From Arthrobacter sp. DNA4 (lineage in GTDB: Bacteria; Actinomycetota; Actinomycetes; Actinomycetales; Micrococcaceae), in assembly GCF_024362385.1 (NCBI RefSeq), contig NZ_CP101466.1, positions 930,001 to 994,000 on the forward strand: DNA of 64,000 bases, read 5' to 3'. Positions 43,076 to 52,271 of this stretch are shown here, piece after piece. The stretch's first letter is position 1. The number at the start of each line of letters is the position of its first letter. The translations under genes were made by a program, and so were the position numbers. The notes under the pieces are model-generated. The model saw only the letters and a list, made by a program, of their open reading frames with translations, did no database searches and had not been told where the DNA came from.

Positions 43076-44708
43076 ACGTCGTTCCCTCGCCCAGCGTGCT
43101 CTCGACGTCGATGGTCCCGCCGTGGGCTTCCACGATCGCCTTGCTGATGGGCAGGCCCAGGCCAACGCCCGGGATGGCGGTGCGCCGGACGTTGCTGGTC
43201 CGGAAGAACTTGGCGAACACCTCGGAGGCGTCCTCCGGGCTCATGCCCATCCCCGTGTCCTTGACCCGGCAGGCCAAATGGCCGTTTTCCCGCGCCAGCG
43301 ACACCACTACCTCGCCGCCGTCAGGGGAGTATTTGATGGCGTTGGACACCAGGTTGTCCAGGACCTGGGAGATCCTGGCGCTGTCCACGTGGGCCTCCAG
43401 CCGTTCCGGGGTTTCCGCCCGGAGTTCCACCCCGGCGGCGGCTGCACGTGGCAACGCCGAGGACACGCTGCCGCGCACCAGGTCGGCAACATCCACGGCG
43501 TCCGGTGAGACGATCAGCTGGCCGTTCCGGCTGGCCAGCAGGTCTGACACCAGGGTCAGGAGGCGCTCGGAATTCCGGCGGATGATCTCCAGCATCTCCC
43601 GCTCGGGCTCGTCCGGATCATCGGCCAGCAGGATCTCAACGTAGCCCAGGATCGACGTCAGCGGGGTCCGGAATTCGTGGGAGACGCTGGAGACGAAGTC
43701 GTCCTTGGCGGTGAGTGCGTTCACCAGGTCGGTGACGTCGCTGAAGACGATCACCGAGCCGGTGAAGTTGCCGTCGGAGTCCTTCATGGCCCGTGCCGTG
43801 GTCACGAGTGCCCGCTGGTCCTTCCCGTCGCCCAGCCAGACCAGGTAATCAGTGAAGGTTTCCCCCAGGACGGCGCGGCGCACCGGACGCTCCTGGACGG
43901 GGATCAGGGTTTTCCGGTCCGGGCCGTAGACCAGCAGCTGCGATTCGTTGGGGTCCGCAATGTTCTTTGGCCGGGCCAGTTCATGGTTGGCCCGCTGCTT
44001 CCGGTTCATCAGGATGTCATGGCCGTCGGCATCAACCGCCAGGACGCCCAGATGCACGGTATCCAGCACAGTGTTCAGCAGCGATTCCTGGCGCTTGCTG
44101 GTCCGCAGGTTGGCGCGCAGCTGCTCGTCCTTTTCTTCCAGCTGTTCCTGCTGGCGCATCATGCTCAAGGTCAGGACGCTCACGGACACGCCGATGCCCA
44201 GCATCATGACGGGCAGCAGCAGCGAACGGGCGAAGTCCTGCGGCGTGGAAGTTTCCTTCAGGAGCAGCGGCACCCAAATGATGGCCAGCGGGCCAAGGAA
44301 AGAGAACCACAGCGCGGCCCTCGGGTAGTACCCGGACGCGCAGAGCCAAATGACGGGGAACACGGCCAGCAGGCTGATTCCCGTCAGGCTTTCCTGGCCG
44401 CCTTCCCTGCCCGCCGCGATGGAGATGAAGTCCAGCAGCGGGATCGCCAGGAAACTGGTGTAGGGCAGCCGCCCCCAGGGAATGACGTAGCAGAGTGCCA
44501 TGATGGCCAGCTGCGAAACGAGGAACGCGACGAACAATGGGTTGTTCATTGTGGCCGGGAAGAATGCCCACACCAGCACGGCCGTCAAAATGGTGGTCAC
44601 GAACAGCGGCATCTGGCTCATCGCCACCCGGTCCGTCAGCCGGTATTCATGGAAGGGTCGCTTGAAAAACCGCAGCCCGCCCGAGGACCAGGCAGTGTGG
44701 TCGCTCAT
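43044..44708 (-). CDS. Membrane sensor histidine kinase with PAS domain
   Basis: 554 residues from ATG 44708. Residues about 30-185 contain five or six hydrophobic helices with little extracytoplasmic sequence. A short coiled coil (MRQQEQLEEKDEQLRANLRT) leads to a PAS domain (about 205-325: LDTVHLGVLAVDADGHDILM, GSVIVFSDVTDLVNAL). The HisKA domain has His344 in SSVSHEFRTPLTSILGYVE. The ATPase domain has LDNLVSNAIKYSPDGG (N box), VKDTGMGMSPED (G1) and GVGLGLPISKAIVEAHGG (G2). It is divergent from, and presumably phosphorylates, the response regulator at 44803. The signal is unknown. Confidence 0.9.
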   Translation of the reverse strand: MSDHTAWSSGGLRFFKRPFHEYRLTDRVAMSQMPLFVTTILTAVLVWAFFPATMNNPLFVAFLVSQLAIMALCYVIPWGRLPYTSFLAIPLLDFISIAAGREGGQESLTGISLLAVFPVIWLCASGYYPRAALWFSFLGPLAIIWVPLLLKETSTPQDFARSLLLPVMMLGIGVSVSVLTLSMMRQQEQLEEKDEQLRANLRTSKRQESLLNTVLDTVHLGVLAVDADGHDILMNRKQRANHELARPKNIADPNESQLLVYGPDRKTLIPVQERPVRRAVLGETFTDYLVWLGDGKDQRALVTTARAMKDSDGNFTGSVIVFSDVTDLVNALTAKDDFVSSVSHEFRTPLTSILGYVEILLADDPDEPEREMLEIIRRNSERLLTLVSDLLASRNGQLIVSPDAVDVADLVRGSVSSALPRAAAAGVELRAETPERLEAHVDSARISQVLDNLVSNAIKYSPDGGEVVVSLARENGHLACRVKDTGMGMSPEDASEVFAKFFRTSNVRRTAIPGVGLGLPISKAIVEAHGGTIDVESTLGEGTTFTFRVPVQRS

Positions 44709-44802
44709 GGCGCGGGGGACGCGGATGTGGGGGTGTGCGGGACCATACCAGCAGGATATCCGCAGCCAGCTATACTTCAGACGTTGGCACTGAGGGGGCT
44801 CT

Positions 44803-45567
44803 ATGAGTGAGGCACGTGTGGGTCTGGTCATCGAAGATGACCACGACATTCGGGAACTGGTTCGCACTGTGCTGACCCAGGCTGGATTTGAGGTAACCGT
44901 CGCCAGCGGCGGCGCCGAGGGCGTCCTGATGGCCAAGAGCCTTAATCCCGATGTCATTACCCTGGACCTGGGGTTGCCGGACATCGACGGCTTTGAAGTC
45001 TCCCGGCAGATCCGCGAGTTCTCGGATGCGTACATCGTGATGCTGACGGCGCGCACCGAGGAACTGGACACCCTGATCGGGCTCGAATCGGGGGCCGATG
45101 ACTACCTCACCAAGCCGTTCCGCCCGCGGGAGCTCCGCGCGCGGGTTGCGGCCATGATGCGCTTACCACGGTCCGTTCCTGACCCGCACGAAGTTTCGGT
45201 GGATGCCTCCGCGGACAGCGCGGCCCATCCGGAACGCGGAAACTTCACCCACAACGGCCTGGAGCTCAGCTACGCGTCCCGCACCGTCATCGTTGACGGC
45301 AAGGAGATGAACCTGACCCGTACGGAGTTCGAACTCCTTTACGCGCTCCTGGAAGCAGGACGGACGGTCAGGACCAAGTCCGACCTGGTGCGGCGGCTCC
45401 GCGACGAGGATTACGACGTCGGCAGCTACATCAGCGAAGCAGACGAACGTTCCGTGGAGGTCCACATGGGGAACCTGCGCAAAAAGCTGGGCGACTCACC
45501 GCAGCAGCCACGGTGGCTGCAAACCGTTCGCGGGGTGGGTTACCGTTTGGCCCCGGGGCAGCACTGA
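44803..45567 (+). CDS. OmpR-family response regulator
   Basis: 254 residues. The receiver domain (1-120) has acidic VIEDDHD, phospho-acceptor Asp55 in VITLDLGLPDIDG, Thr82-region MLTARTE and Lys104 in YLTKPF. A roughly 30-residue linker leads to a winged-helix effector (about 155-250: MNLTRTEFELLYALLEAGRT, SVEVHMGNLRKKLGD, LQTVRGVGYRL). It is divergent from the kinase gene across a 94-bp region. Its 3' end overlaps the convergent HPt-like gene by 28 bp. Confidence 0.92.
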   Translation: MSEARVGLVIEDDHDIRELVRTVLTQAGFEVTVASGGAEGVLMAKSLNPDVITLDLGLPDIDGFEVSRQIREFSDAYIVMLTARTEELDTLIGLESGADDYLTKPFRPRELRARVAAMMRLPRSVPDPHEVSVDASADSAAHPERGNFTHNGLELSYASRTVIVDGKEMNLTRTEFELLYALLEAGRTVRTKSDLVRRLRDEDYDVGSYISEADERSVEVHMGNLRKKLGDSPQQPRWLQTVRGVGYRLAPGQH

Positions 45568-45950
45568 GCCTGCAGCCGGTGCATGGTCTGCCTGCTGCAC
45601 TGGGTGATGGGCCGCAGGTAGGTGGCGGCCAGCCTGGGCAGCGCCACCGCCATGTCAGCGTGGCGCGCCTCGGCCCGGATCTCGTTCTCCAGCTCCAAAG
45701 CCAGTCCGGCCAGGCGCTCTGCTCCCACCATCTGGCTTGACGTCTTCAGGCTCAGGACCGCGTCCATGGAGCCCTCCAGGTCCCCCGTGGTCAGGGCCAG
45801 CCGCAACCGGCCCAGCCGCTGGGGCAGGTACTCGATAAAGTTCCCCACGAAGACGCGGCTGTAGCCTTCCTCCTCCTCGAGTTCGTCCCGCAGCCGGTCC
45901 AGGACGGACTGGTCTACCAGCGGCCTGGGGGCATCATCTGATGTGCTCAT
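45540..45950 (-). CDS. HPt-like protein lacking the phospho-accepting histidine
   Basis: 136 residues. The four-helix HPt layout is clear (YSRVFVGNFIEYLPQRLGRL, then DAVLSLKTSSQMVGAERLAG, LALELENEIR). In the HPt motif A-H-x-L-K-S-S the His position is Leu66 (CTG, 45753-45755), so it cannot take part in normal phosphorelay. It may bind a receiver domain as a decoy or scaffold, as inferred for other pseudo-HPts. ATG 45950 follows AAGGAGTGTC. It is convergent with, and overlaps, the response regulator gene, suggesting linked control. Confidence 0.75.
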   Translation of the reverse strand: MSTSDDAPRPLVDQSVLDRLRDELEEEEGYSRVFVGNFIEYLPQRLGRLRLALTTGDLEGSMDAVLSLKTSSQMVGAERLAGLALELENEIRAEARHADMAVALPRLAATYLRPITQCSRQTMHRLQAQCCPGAKR

Positions 45951-46177
45951 GACACTCCTTTCTGCTGGTTTTGTAGACTCGGGAATCTGGGCGGTGAGGC
46001 CGGAACGCTTGCTCTTTTTCAGGTTAGGACTGTTCCCAGGACCTCGCAGAAGACTCGGCAAGAATTGTGGTTTTCTTGATGGGAGTGCGGATTTTTGCCC
46101 ATAAAATCAAGGCCAGTGCTTTCTGCATTGACGCCACCGGCGGCCGCTGCCGCCTCTCAATCTGGGGATAGATTGCC

Positions 46178-47413
46178 GTGTTCCGAATGCTTAGGTCCTT
46201 ATTTGTCGCGCTCATAATCGGGGTTGGATTGGCGGTTTCCGTCATCCAGCCGGTCAGCGCAGCAGCCACGTCACCACAAGTTTCGCTCAATCCCACCTCC
46301 GGACCGGCCGGTTCCGCCGTGACGGTCGCCGGAACCGGGTTCAGGGCCTCCACCACAGGCACCGTGATCGTCGGGTCCACCACGTTCGCGTTCCAAACAA
46401 CCTCGACGGGTGCGTTCAGCACAGGCATCACCATTCCGGCGGCGGCTACCGGGAACCTCACCATCACCGCCAAGACGTCGTCCATCAAGGCATCCGCCAC
46501 ATTCGTGGTCCAGGCGGCTCCGGCTCCGGCGCCCGCACCGGCGCCGGCCATCAGTTCCGCCGCCCTGCGCTTTGGAGCGGCAACGCCGGGGGGACCCCTG
46601 GCCAGTTCGGAACTGGACGAGGTTGCCACCGTGTCCGGGGAAATCCCTTCCATCGTGATGAGTTACAAGGATTTCCTGCAGTCCCCGCCCATCACTGAGC
46701 TGGACGCTGTCCGCTCCCGCGGAGCCACGCCCCTGGTTACCTGGGAGCCGTGGGCATGGGGAGGCGGCGTCAACCAGCCGGCGTATTCGCTGGCCCGGAT
46801 TACTGCCGGGGACTTCGACGGGTACATCAGCCAGTGGGGCCAGTCCCTCGCGGCCTGGGGCAAACCGGTCATGCTGCGCTTTGCCCACGAGATGAACGGC
46901 AACTGGTATCCCTGGGCCGAAGGCGTCAACGGCAACCAGGCCGGAGATTACGTCGCTGCCTGGCGGCACGTGCACGACGTCGTTGCCGTCACGGGCGCCG
47001 CGAACGTCCAGTGGGTCTGGTCGCCCAACGTGCCGTACTGGGGCTCCACTGACCTGGCAGGCCTGTACCCGGGCCCGGGCTACGCGGACATCGTGGCCCT
47101 GGACGGCTACAACTGGGGCACCTCGCAAACCTGGAGCAGCTGGGTTTCCCCCGTGGACCTCCTCGGCCCCGGCATCTCCCAGCTCCGCACCCTGGCCCCC
47201 GGGAAACCCGTGCTGGTCGCGGAAACGGCGTCCAGCGAACTGGGAGGTTCCAAAGCGACCTGGAATACGGACCTGGTGTCCTACCTTGCCGCCCAGCCGG
47301 ACGTGATGGGCTTTGTCTGGTTCCATATGCAAAAGGAAACAGACTGGCGCATCAACAGCAGTGACTCGTCGGCGTCGGCGTTCAAGTCCGCCCTGTTGGC
47401 TCGAAGAAGCTAG
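46178..47413 (+). CDS. Secreted GH26-type glycoside hydrolase with IPT/TIG-like domain
   Basis: 411 residues from GTG 46178. A Sec signal peptide (FRMLRSLFVALIIGVGLAVS, cleavage after SAAA near 29) is followed by an Ig-like TIG domain (residues 34-112: NPTSGPAGSAVTVAGTGF), a Pro-Ala linker (113-124) and a beta/alpha barrel. Catalytic candidates are Glu238 in RFAHEMNGNWYPW (acid/base) and Glu349 in VLVAETASSE (nucleophile), the GH26 arrangement. It likely cleaves mannan or mixed beta-glucan outside the cell. It lies near, but not in an operon with, the two-component genes. Confidence 0.83.
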   Translation: MFRMLRSLFVALIIGVGLAVSVIQPVSAAATSPQVSLNPTSGPAGSAVTVAGTGFRASTTGTVIVGSTTFAFQTTSTGAFSTGITIPAAATGNLTITAKTSSIKASATFVVQAAPAPAPAPAPAISSAALRFGAATPGGPLASSELDEVATVSGEIPSIVMSYKDFLQSPPITELDAVRSRGATPLVTWEPWAWGGGVNQPAYSLARITAGDFDGYISQWGQSLAAWGKPVMLRFAHEMNGNWYPWAEGVNGNQAGDYVAAWRHVHDVVAVTGAANVQWVWSPNVPYWGSTDLAGLYPGPGYADIVALDGYNWGTSQTWSSWVSPVDLLGPGISQLRTLAPGKPVLVAETASSELGGSKATWNTDLVSYLAAQPDVMGFVWFHMQKETDWRINSSDSSASAFKSALLARRS

Positions 47414-47551
47414 GGGATAGGGGATAGCTGCTCCGAAACTGTCAGTGGCGGCTGCCTGATCGCCGTCAACCCGTTTATCCTGCCGCGCCAGGATCAAGGA
47501 CAGTGGCCGGAGCAGCGAAAGATTTCCTCAAGATTGGCTGTTTACAGGCCT

Positions 47552-48010
47552 TCAGGCGCCGGCTTCGAGGAAGTGCACCAACTGGGCTTCGAGTGCTGAT
47601 CGATCCTTCAGTTCGCACTCCCAGACCGTCAGCACTTCCCAGCCGGCGTCTTCCAGCTTCCGGCGCTGGCCGGCGTCGCGTTCGCGGGTCCGGCTCCGTT
47701 TCGCCGCCCAGAACTCGGCGTTGGCCTTCGGGGCGTGCAGGCCCACCCTGCAGTCGTGGAAATGCCAGAAGCAGCCGTTGACGAAGATCACCTTGTGCCG
47801 GGCGGCGAAGACAAGGTCAGGATTGCCTGGCAGCCTGGTGCTGCCGGACCTGCCGTGCAGCCGGTACCGGTAGCCCCTGGCGTGCAGGAGCTGCCGCACC
47901 AGCAGCTCGGGTTTGGTGTTCTTCCCACGGATCCGGGACATGTTCCAGCTGCGCTGCGCAGGAGTGAGTTTGTCTGCAGTGGGCTTGGCAGCGCTGGAGT
48001 CGTCCGGCAT
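47552..48010 (-). CDS. vsr: Very short patch repair endonuclease Vsr
   Basis: 152 residues, normal length. Family motifs are RSWNMSRIRGKNTKPELLVR, PGNPDLVFAARHKVIFVNGC and FWHFHDC, with the catalytic Asp in the GNPDLVF block and the Zn-site Cys/His. It nicks beside T:G mismatches made by deamination of 5-methylcytosine. Vsr genes usually neighbour a cytosine methyltransferase, but none is visible in this window, so this is an orphan here. Confidence 0.9.
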   Translation of the reverse strand: MPDDSSAAKPTADKLTPAQRSWNMSRIRGKNTKPELLVRQLLHARGYRYRLHGRSGSTRLPGNPDLVFAARHKVIFVNGCFWHFHDCRVGLHAPKANAEFWAAKRSRTRERDAGQRRKLEDAGWEVLTVWECELKDRSALEAQLVHFLEAGA

Positions 48011-48029
48011 CCTTCCAGTCTAGGAGGGC

Positions 48030-48464
48030 CTAGATCTCCCGTTCCGGCTGTTCGCCGAACACGAAGTGCTTACCGCTGACGGAGGTTGGGTCGATCTCCA
48101 CGTAGAAGTCCTTGAGCGTGGGGACCCAGGTCTTCAGGCCCAGTTCTTCGATGGCAGCGAGCTCGTCCGAGTTGCTGAGGACCCTTGCCGTCCCCCGGAG
48201 GACAACGGACCAGGCCTCCTTCGACAGGATGCCGTCGGTTTCGAACAGCACCTTGGCGTTGATTGTGAGTTGCGCCAGTTTGTTTCCAGGTGCTGTGCGC
48301 AGGTAGAGCTTCCGGTTGGAGGTCACGTAATTCACCGGGAAGATGTCCGGTTCCCCTGCGACGGAGACCACCAGCCGTCCGTGCTGCGTCGCCGCCAGAA
48401 GCCGCCACGACTGCTCATCTTCGAGTTCCAGGACAGGATTGCCGTCCGCGTGTTCAAACATCAT
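48030..48464 (-). CDS. Pyridoxamine 5'-phosphate oxidase-family (FMN-binding split barrel) protein
   Basis: 144 residues with the split-barrel pattern: SWRLLAATQHGRLVVSVAGE, PDIFPVNYVTSNRKLYLRTA, VLFETDGILSKEAWSVVLRG and TARVLSNSDELAAIE. These match the nitroimidazole-resistance/PNPOx-like group, which binds FMN or F420; the cofactor is not resolved here. It begins MM, so the start could be either Met. No partner gene is evident; it is 19 bp from vsr on the same strand. Confidence 0.82.
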   Translation of the reverse strand: MMFEHADGNPVLELEDEQSWRLLAATQHGRLVVSVAGEPDIFPVNYVTSNRKLYLRTAPGNKLAQLTINAKVLFETDGILSKEAWSVVLRGTARVLSNSDELAAIEELGLKTWVPTLKDFYVEIDPTSVSGKHFVFGEQPEREI

Positions 48465-48649
48465 GCGGCCATTCTTCTACGTGGAGTAGAAATGCGCCAG
48501 AGGCTTTGTGCCCCATTTCCTCCGCTTTATGACAGCACAGTCAAGGCTTAACAGTTCGGAAACAGGTCTGTGACCGGGCTGTATTTCCCGCTGGATAGCG
48601 TCGCACGCAGGGCCATGACGGCTGAAGGCAAACGAAAGCGACGCACCCA

Positions 48650-50377
48650 ATGGGCAACGACACAGACACAACGCAACTGCTGGAACCGGCGGCACCCGCT
48701 GGTGCCGCCGCCGTCGGACGTTCTCCGGCAATCCCTACGGCGGGCAACACTGCCGCCCTCAACGCCACCAAGGAAAGCCTGGAGGACTACACGCTGCGGT
48801 TTGCGCCGCGGTCCTACCGCAAGTGGAGTGCGGGCGTGGTGGCCACGAGTGCGCTGGGCGGCATCGCCTACCTGGCGGACTTCTCGATCGGGGCGAACAT
48901 CGGCATCTCCTACGGGACGGTCAACGCCATCCTGGGAATCCTGGTGGCGGCCGTGGTCATCTTCGCCACCGGCTTTCCCTTGGCGTACTACGCCGCGCGC
49001 TACAACATCGACCTGGACCTGATCACCCGAGGCTCGGGCTTTGGCTACTACGGGTCGGTGGTCACCAACGTCATCTTTGCCACGTTCACTTTCATCTTTT
49101 TTGCGCTGGAGGGCTCCATCATGGCGCAGGGGCTGGAGCTTGGGCTCGGCATTCCGCAGTGGATGGGATACGCCGCGTCCACGGTGATCATCATCCCGCT
49201 GGTCATCTACGGCATGAACACGCTGGCCAAGCTCCAGGTGTGGACCACCCCGCTCTGGCTGCTCCTCATGGTGGTGCCTGTGGGATACCTGCTGGTCTCG
49301 CACCCGGAGAGCATCGACAGCTTCTTCGCCTACACCGGAGCAACGGGCGACGGCGGTCCCAACCTTGCGTCCGTGATGCTCGCCGCCGGCGTGTGCCTGT
49401 CCTTGATGGCGCAGATTGCCGAGCAGATCGACTACCTCCGGTTCATGCCGCCGCGCACCGAGGCCAACCGGAGCGCCTGGTGGCGCGCAGTGATCCTGGT
49501 AAGCCCGGGCTGGGTGATCTTCGGGGCCATCAAGCAGATCGTGGGCCTGTTCATCGCCATCTACCTGATCGCCACGCTGGATCCTGCCGCCTCCGCCACG
49601 GCCAATGAGCCCGTGCACCAGTTCCTGGGCGTGTACCAGGAGATGATGCCCGCGTGGCTGGCCATGACGCTGGCCGTGGTGCTGGTGGTCATCTCGCAGA
49701 TCAAGATCAACGTCACCAACGCCTACTCCGGCTCGCTGGCCTGGACCAACTCTTTCACGCGCATCACCAAGACCTACCCGGGCCGGATGGTGTTCGTGGT
49801 GGTGAACCTGCTGATCGCGCTGGTCCTGATGGAAGCGAACATGTTCGATTTCCTCAACACCATCCTCGGGTTCTACGCCAACTGCGCCATGGCGTGGGTT
49901 GTCACCGTGGCGTCCGACATTGCCATCAACAAGTACCTGCTCAAGATTTCACCCAAGGTGCCTGAGTTCCGCCGCGGCATGCTGTACGCCGTGAACCCTG
50001 TTGGCTTCGTGTCCATGCTGGTCTCCGCAGGGGTTTCGATTGCCGTGTTCTTCGGGGCATTTGGGACTGCGATCCAGCCGTACTCGCCCATCTTCGCGGT
50101 GGGGCTGGCGCTGGTCCTGCCACCGGCGCTCGCGGTCCTGACCCGCGGCCGCTACTACCTCCGCCGGACCGACGACGGGATCGACCTGCCCATGTTCGAC
50201 GCCGACGGGAACCCCAGCGACGCCAAGCTCCTGTGCCACGTGACGGGGTTGGAGTTCGAACGGCCGGACATGGTGCGGTCCGCACAGGACGCGTCCGACG
50301 GCGGGCCGCAGTATGTTTCGTCGCTCGCCTTGTCCACGGACAAGACGGGGGAGTTGGTCCTGCCCGCACAGAAGTAG
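48650..50377 (+). CDS. NCS1-family purine/cytosine permease
   Basis: 575 residues, about 12 helices after a 55-residue polar N-terminus. The motif SLEDYTLRFAPRSYRKWS begins the conserved region, then LITRGSGFGYYGSVVTNVIF and SQIKINVTNAYSGSLAWTN, characteristic of the cytosine/purine/allantoin permease family. A cytosolic C-terminal tail of about 70 residues follows. Substrate is probably a nucleobase or related compound. It stands alone between a flavin-type gene on the other strand and a strong terminator. Confidence 0.87.
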   Translation: MGNDTDTTQLLEPAAPAGAAAVGRSPAIPTAGNTAALNATKESLEDYTLRFAPRSYRKWSAGVVATSALGGIAYLADFSIGANIGISYGTVNAILGILVAAVVIFATGFPLAYYAARYNIDLDLITRGSGFGYYGSVVTNVIFATFTFIFFALEGSIMAQGLELGLGIPQWMGYAASTVIIIPLVIYGMNTLAKLQVWTTPLWLLLMVVPVGYLLVSHPESIDSFFAYTGATGDGGPNLASVMLAAGVCLSLMAQIAEQIDYLRFMPPRTEANRSAWWRAVILVSPGWVIFGAIKQIVGLFIAIYLIATLDPAASATANEPVHQFLGVYQEMMPAWLAMTLAVVLVVISQIKINVTNAYSGSLAWTNSFTRITKTYPGRMVFVVVNLLIALVLMEANMFDFLNTILGFYANCAMAWVVTVASDIAINKYLLKISPKVPEFRRGMLYAVNPVGFVSMLVSAGVSIAVFFGAFGTAIQPYSPIFAVGLALVLPPALAVLTRGRYYLRRTDDGIDLPMFDADGNPSDAKLLCHVTGLEFERPDMVRSAQDASDGGPQYVSSLALSTDKTGELVLPAQK

Positions 50378-50406
50378 GGTTTTGTTTTCTTGATTCTTTA
50401 TTGACA

Positions 50407-50437
50407 GGGAGCCGGTGCACTTTATGCACCGGCTCCC
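50407..50437 (+). terminator. Terminator after the NCS1 permease
   Basis: GGGAGCCGGTGCA (50407-50419) / TGCACCGGCTCCC (50425-50437), perfect, loop CTTTA, followed by TTTACGACTTTTT. Confidence 0.9.
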
Positions 50438-50582
50438 TTTACGACTTTTTGCTTACCGGACCGGGTGGTAGAACGGTGGGCGGTACCTGTGGATAAGTTT
50501 GATCGCCGCATTGTGACGTAGGCTACCCTTAAGGCACTGTTCGGAGCAAGCCGTCTTGAAACTACTGGGGGAATAGCGGCCC

Positions 50583-51239
50583 ATGTCATCACAGAACTCC
50601 ATTACGTCCCGCGCTATGCCGTCGGGAGCAGCAGCCCTTGTTGTTGGTTTGGCGCTCGCTTTGTCCGGCTGCAACTCCGGAGGGTCGCCGGGGCCGGGCG
50701 GCACTTCGTCCCAGGTGGCGGCGGAGACACCAACTGCCAGCGCCGCCGCCACTCCCACCCCAACACCGAGTGCCGCCTACAAGCCCGCCGACGCCTCCGG
50801 ACCCGCCCAGAACGTCCCCGTGCCTGTGCTGCCCGAGGTAGCCAAGACGGAGACGAAGGAAGGTGCAGAAGCGTTCGTTCGCTTCTGGTATGAAAATTTG
50901 AGCTTCGGTTACGAAACAGGCCATACAGAAACACTCGAAAAGATAAGCGGTCCTGGGTGCGTCTTCTGCACAGGACTGAGGGACGGAATCGCCGAAGCTT
51001 GGAGTGAGGGGCGTTGGATAACTGGAGGCCAGATTGAAACACCCGTTATAACAGCTACGGTTGAACCGGGAGCAGAGCCCTACGTTGTAGTTCAGGTCAT
51101 CCAGTCAACTATTGAAATTAGGAACCCGGACGGAACTCTCCTTCAAAAACCGACGCCCGCTACTAACACTGGTAGCCGAGCTGGCGTTACATTCGGCTCA
51201 TCAGGTTGGACGCTGACAGACCTGGGCCTAATCCGGTAG
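50583..51239 (+). CDS. DUF6318-like lipoprotein
   Basis: 218 residues. The signal sequence ends in a lipobox (ALALSGC, Cys30), then a Pro/Thr/Ala-rich linker to about residue 80. The globular part (KEGAEAFVRFWYENLSFGYE, GPGCVFCTGLRDGIAEAWSE) has a CxxC pair and resembles DUF6318 proteins of Arthrobacter-group bacteria. Surface-anchored, function unknown. It is followed 5 nt later by another exported protein gene, so the two are likely co-transcribed. The coding sequence after about 50880 is noticeably less GC-rich than its neighbours. Confidence 0.75.
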   Translation: MSSQNSITSRAMPSGAAALVVGLALALSGCNSGGSPGPGGTSSQVAAETPTASAAATPTPTPSAAYKPADASGPAQNVPVPVLPEVAKTETKEGAEAFVRFWYENLSFGYETGHTETLEKISGPGCVFCTGLRDGIAEAWSEGRWITGGQIETPVITATVEPGAEPYVVVQVIQSTIEIRNPDGTLLQKPTPATNTGSRAGVTFGSSGWTLTDLGLIR

Positions 51240-51244
51240 TCGAG

Positions 51245-52156
51245 ATGAAGGCCTTCGGACTTAAAATTCTGTCTGCTGCTTTTCTCTGTCTGATGATTAC
51301 GCCTTCGGTTGCCTACGCCGACGTCGCGGTCGGCTATGAGGACAGAGGGCTGACGGTCGGCGCTGATCAGTGGATGAAGGACTCGGTAACTGGGAACCTT
51401 GTACGCGCCGAGCCCGGTACCGTGAGTACCGACCCCAACGAGTACAAGTACGAACTTCAGTGCCATCTCGGCGGAGGCGACTTCGATACGCCCTGCCTCG
51501 CCCGCCAGCTCGACTGCAAAGACCGGGAAGACGGCGCCAAGGGCATCCCGGTCATGTGGCTGTCGCGGCCCCGGGGTGTGCCGGGGGCTGTTTGGGCGCA
51601 TCACTCTGGCCCCACTTGCCTTTACGACCCGAAGCCCGAGGACCTCCTGCCCAGGATCGCCGCGGATATCCAGCGACAGTTCCAGAACCTCCCGGTCAGC
51701 GCCGGAGCAGTCGTGGCCCAGCCAAGCCCCAACACCCTCCGCGGCGCCGAGACAAATTTCTACGCGGAAGCGGCTGAACAACAGTTCGACATCACCATGT
51801 TCGGCCAGAAGGTCCACGTGGTAGCAACGCCCGTGCAGTACACGTGGAACTACGGAGACGGAACAGTCTTCGGCCCGCAGCCTTCCATGGGTGGCCCGTT
51901 GCCGCAGGACCGGTGGGGCGAGAAGACCCGCACCAGCCACGCGTATGCCTCCACGGGCGATTTCCAGGTTGTCCTGACCACCTCGTTCCAGGGCACGTAC
52001 TCGGTGAACTCCGGGCCGCCGCTGCCGATCCCCGGCCAAGGCCAGTTCAACGCGCCACCGCAAACCATCAGTGTGTGGCGTTCGCTAACGCGCAACTACG
52101 CCGACGACTGCAATGCCAATCCGCAGGGACAGGGCTGCCCGGGCGTTGGGGGATAG
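51245..52156 (+). CDS. Exported protein with PKD-like domain
   Basis: 303 residues from ATG 51245 (in-frame earlier ATG lies inside the previous gene). Signal peptide KAFGLKILSAAFLCLMITPS ends near AYADV. Residues about 210-265 have a PKD-like pattern: TPVQYTWNYGDGTVFGP, then HAYASTGDFQVVLTTSFQG. Four to six Cys (including LARQLDCKDREDG, DDCNANPQGQGCPG) suggest disulfides outside the cell. No enzyme motif is recognised. Paired with the preceding lipoprotein, it may form an envelope complex; this is context only. Confidence 0.7.
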   Translation: MKAFGLKILSAAFLCLMITPSVAYADVAVGYEDRGLTVGADQWMKDSVTGNLVRAEPGTVSTDPNEYKYELQCHLGGGDFDTPCLARQLDCKDREDGAKGIPVMWLSRPRGVPGAVWAHHSGPTCLYDPKPEDLLPRIAADIQRQFQNLPVSAGAVVAQPSPNTLRGAETNFYAEAAEQQFDITMFGQKVHVVATPVQYTWNYGDGTVFGPQPSMGGPLPQDRWGEKTRTSHAYASTGDFQVVLTTSFQGTYSVNSGPPLPIPGQGQFNAPPQTISVWRSLTRNYADDCNANPQGQGCPGVGG

Positions 52157-52271
52157 CGCGGGGACCGAAAAAACCTGTGATCCCCGTCGCACCGGCGCAA
52201 GTCCGGAATAGTTGCACGCGCCCCACAGTTGGCAAAGACAGTACGTCTTAAGCCTTCGAAAGGAACTGCGC

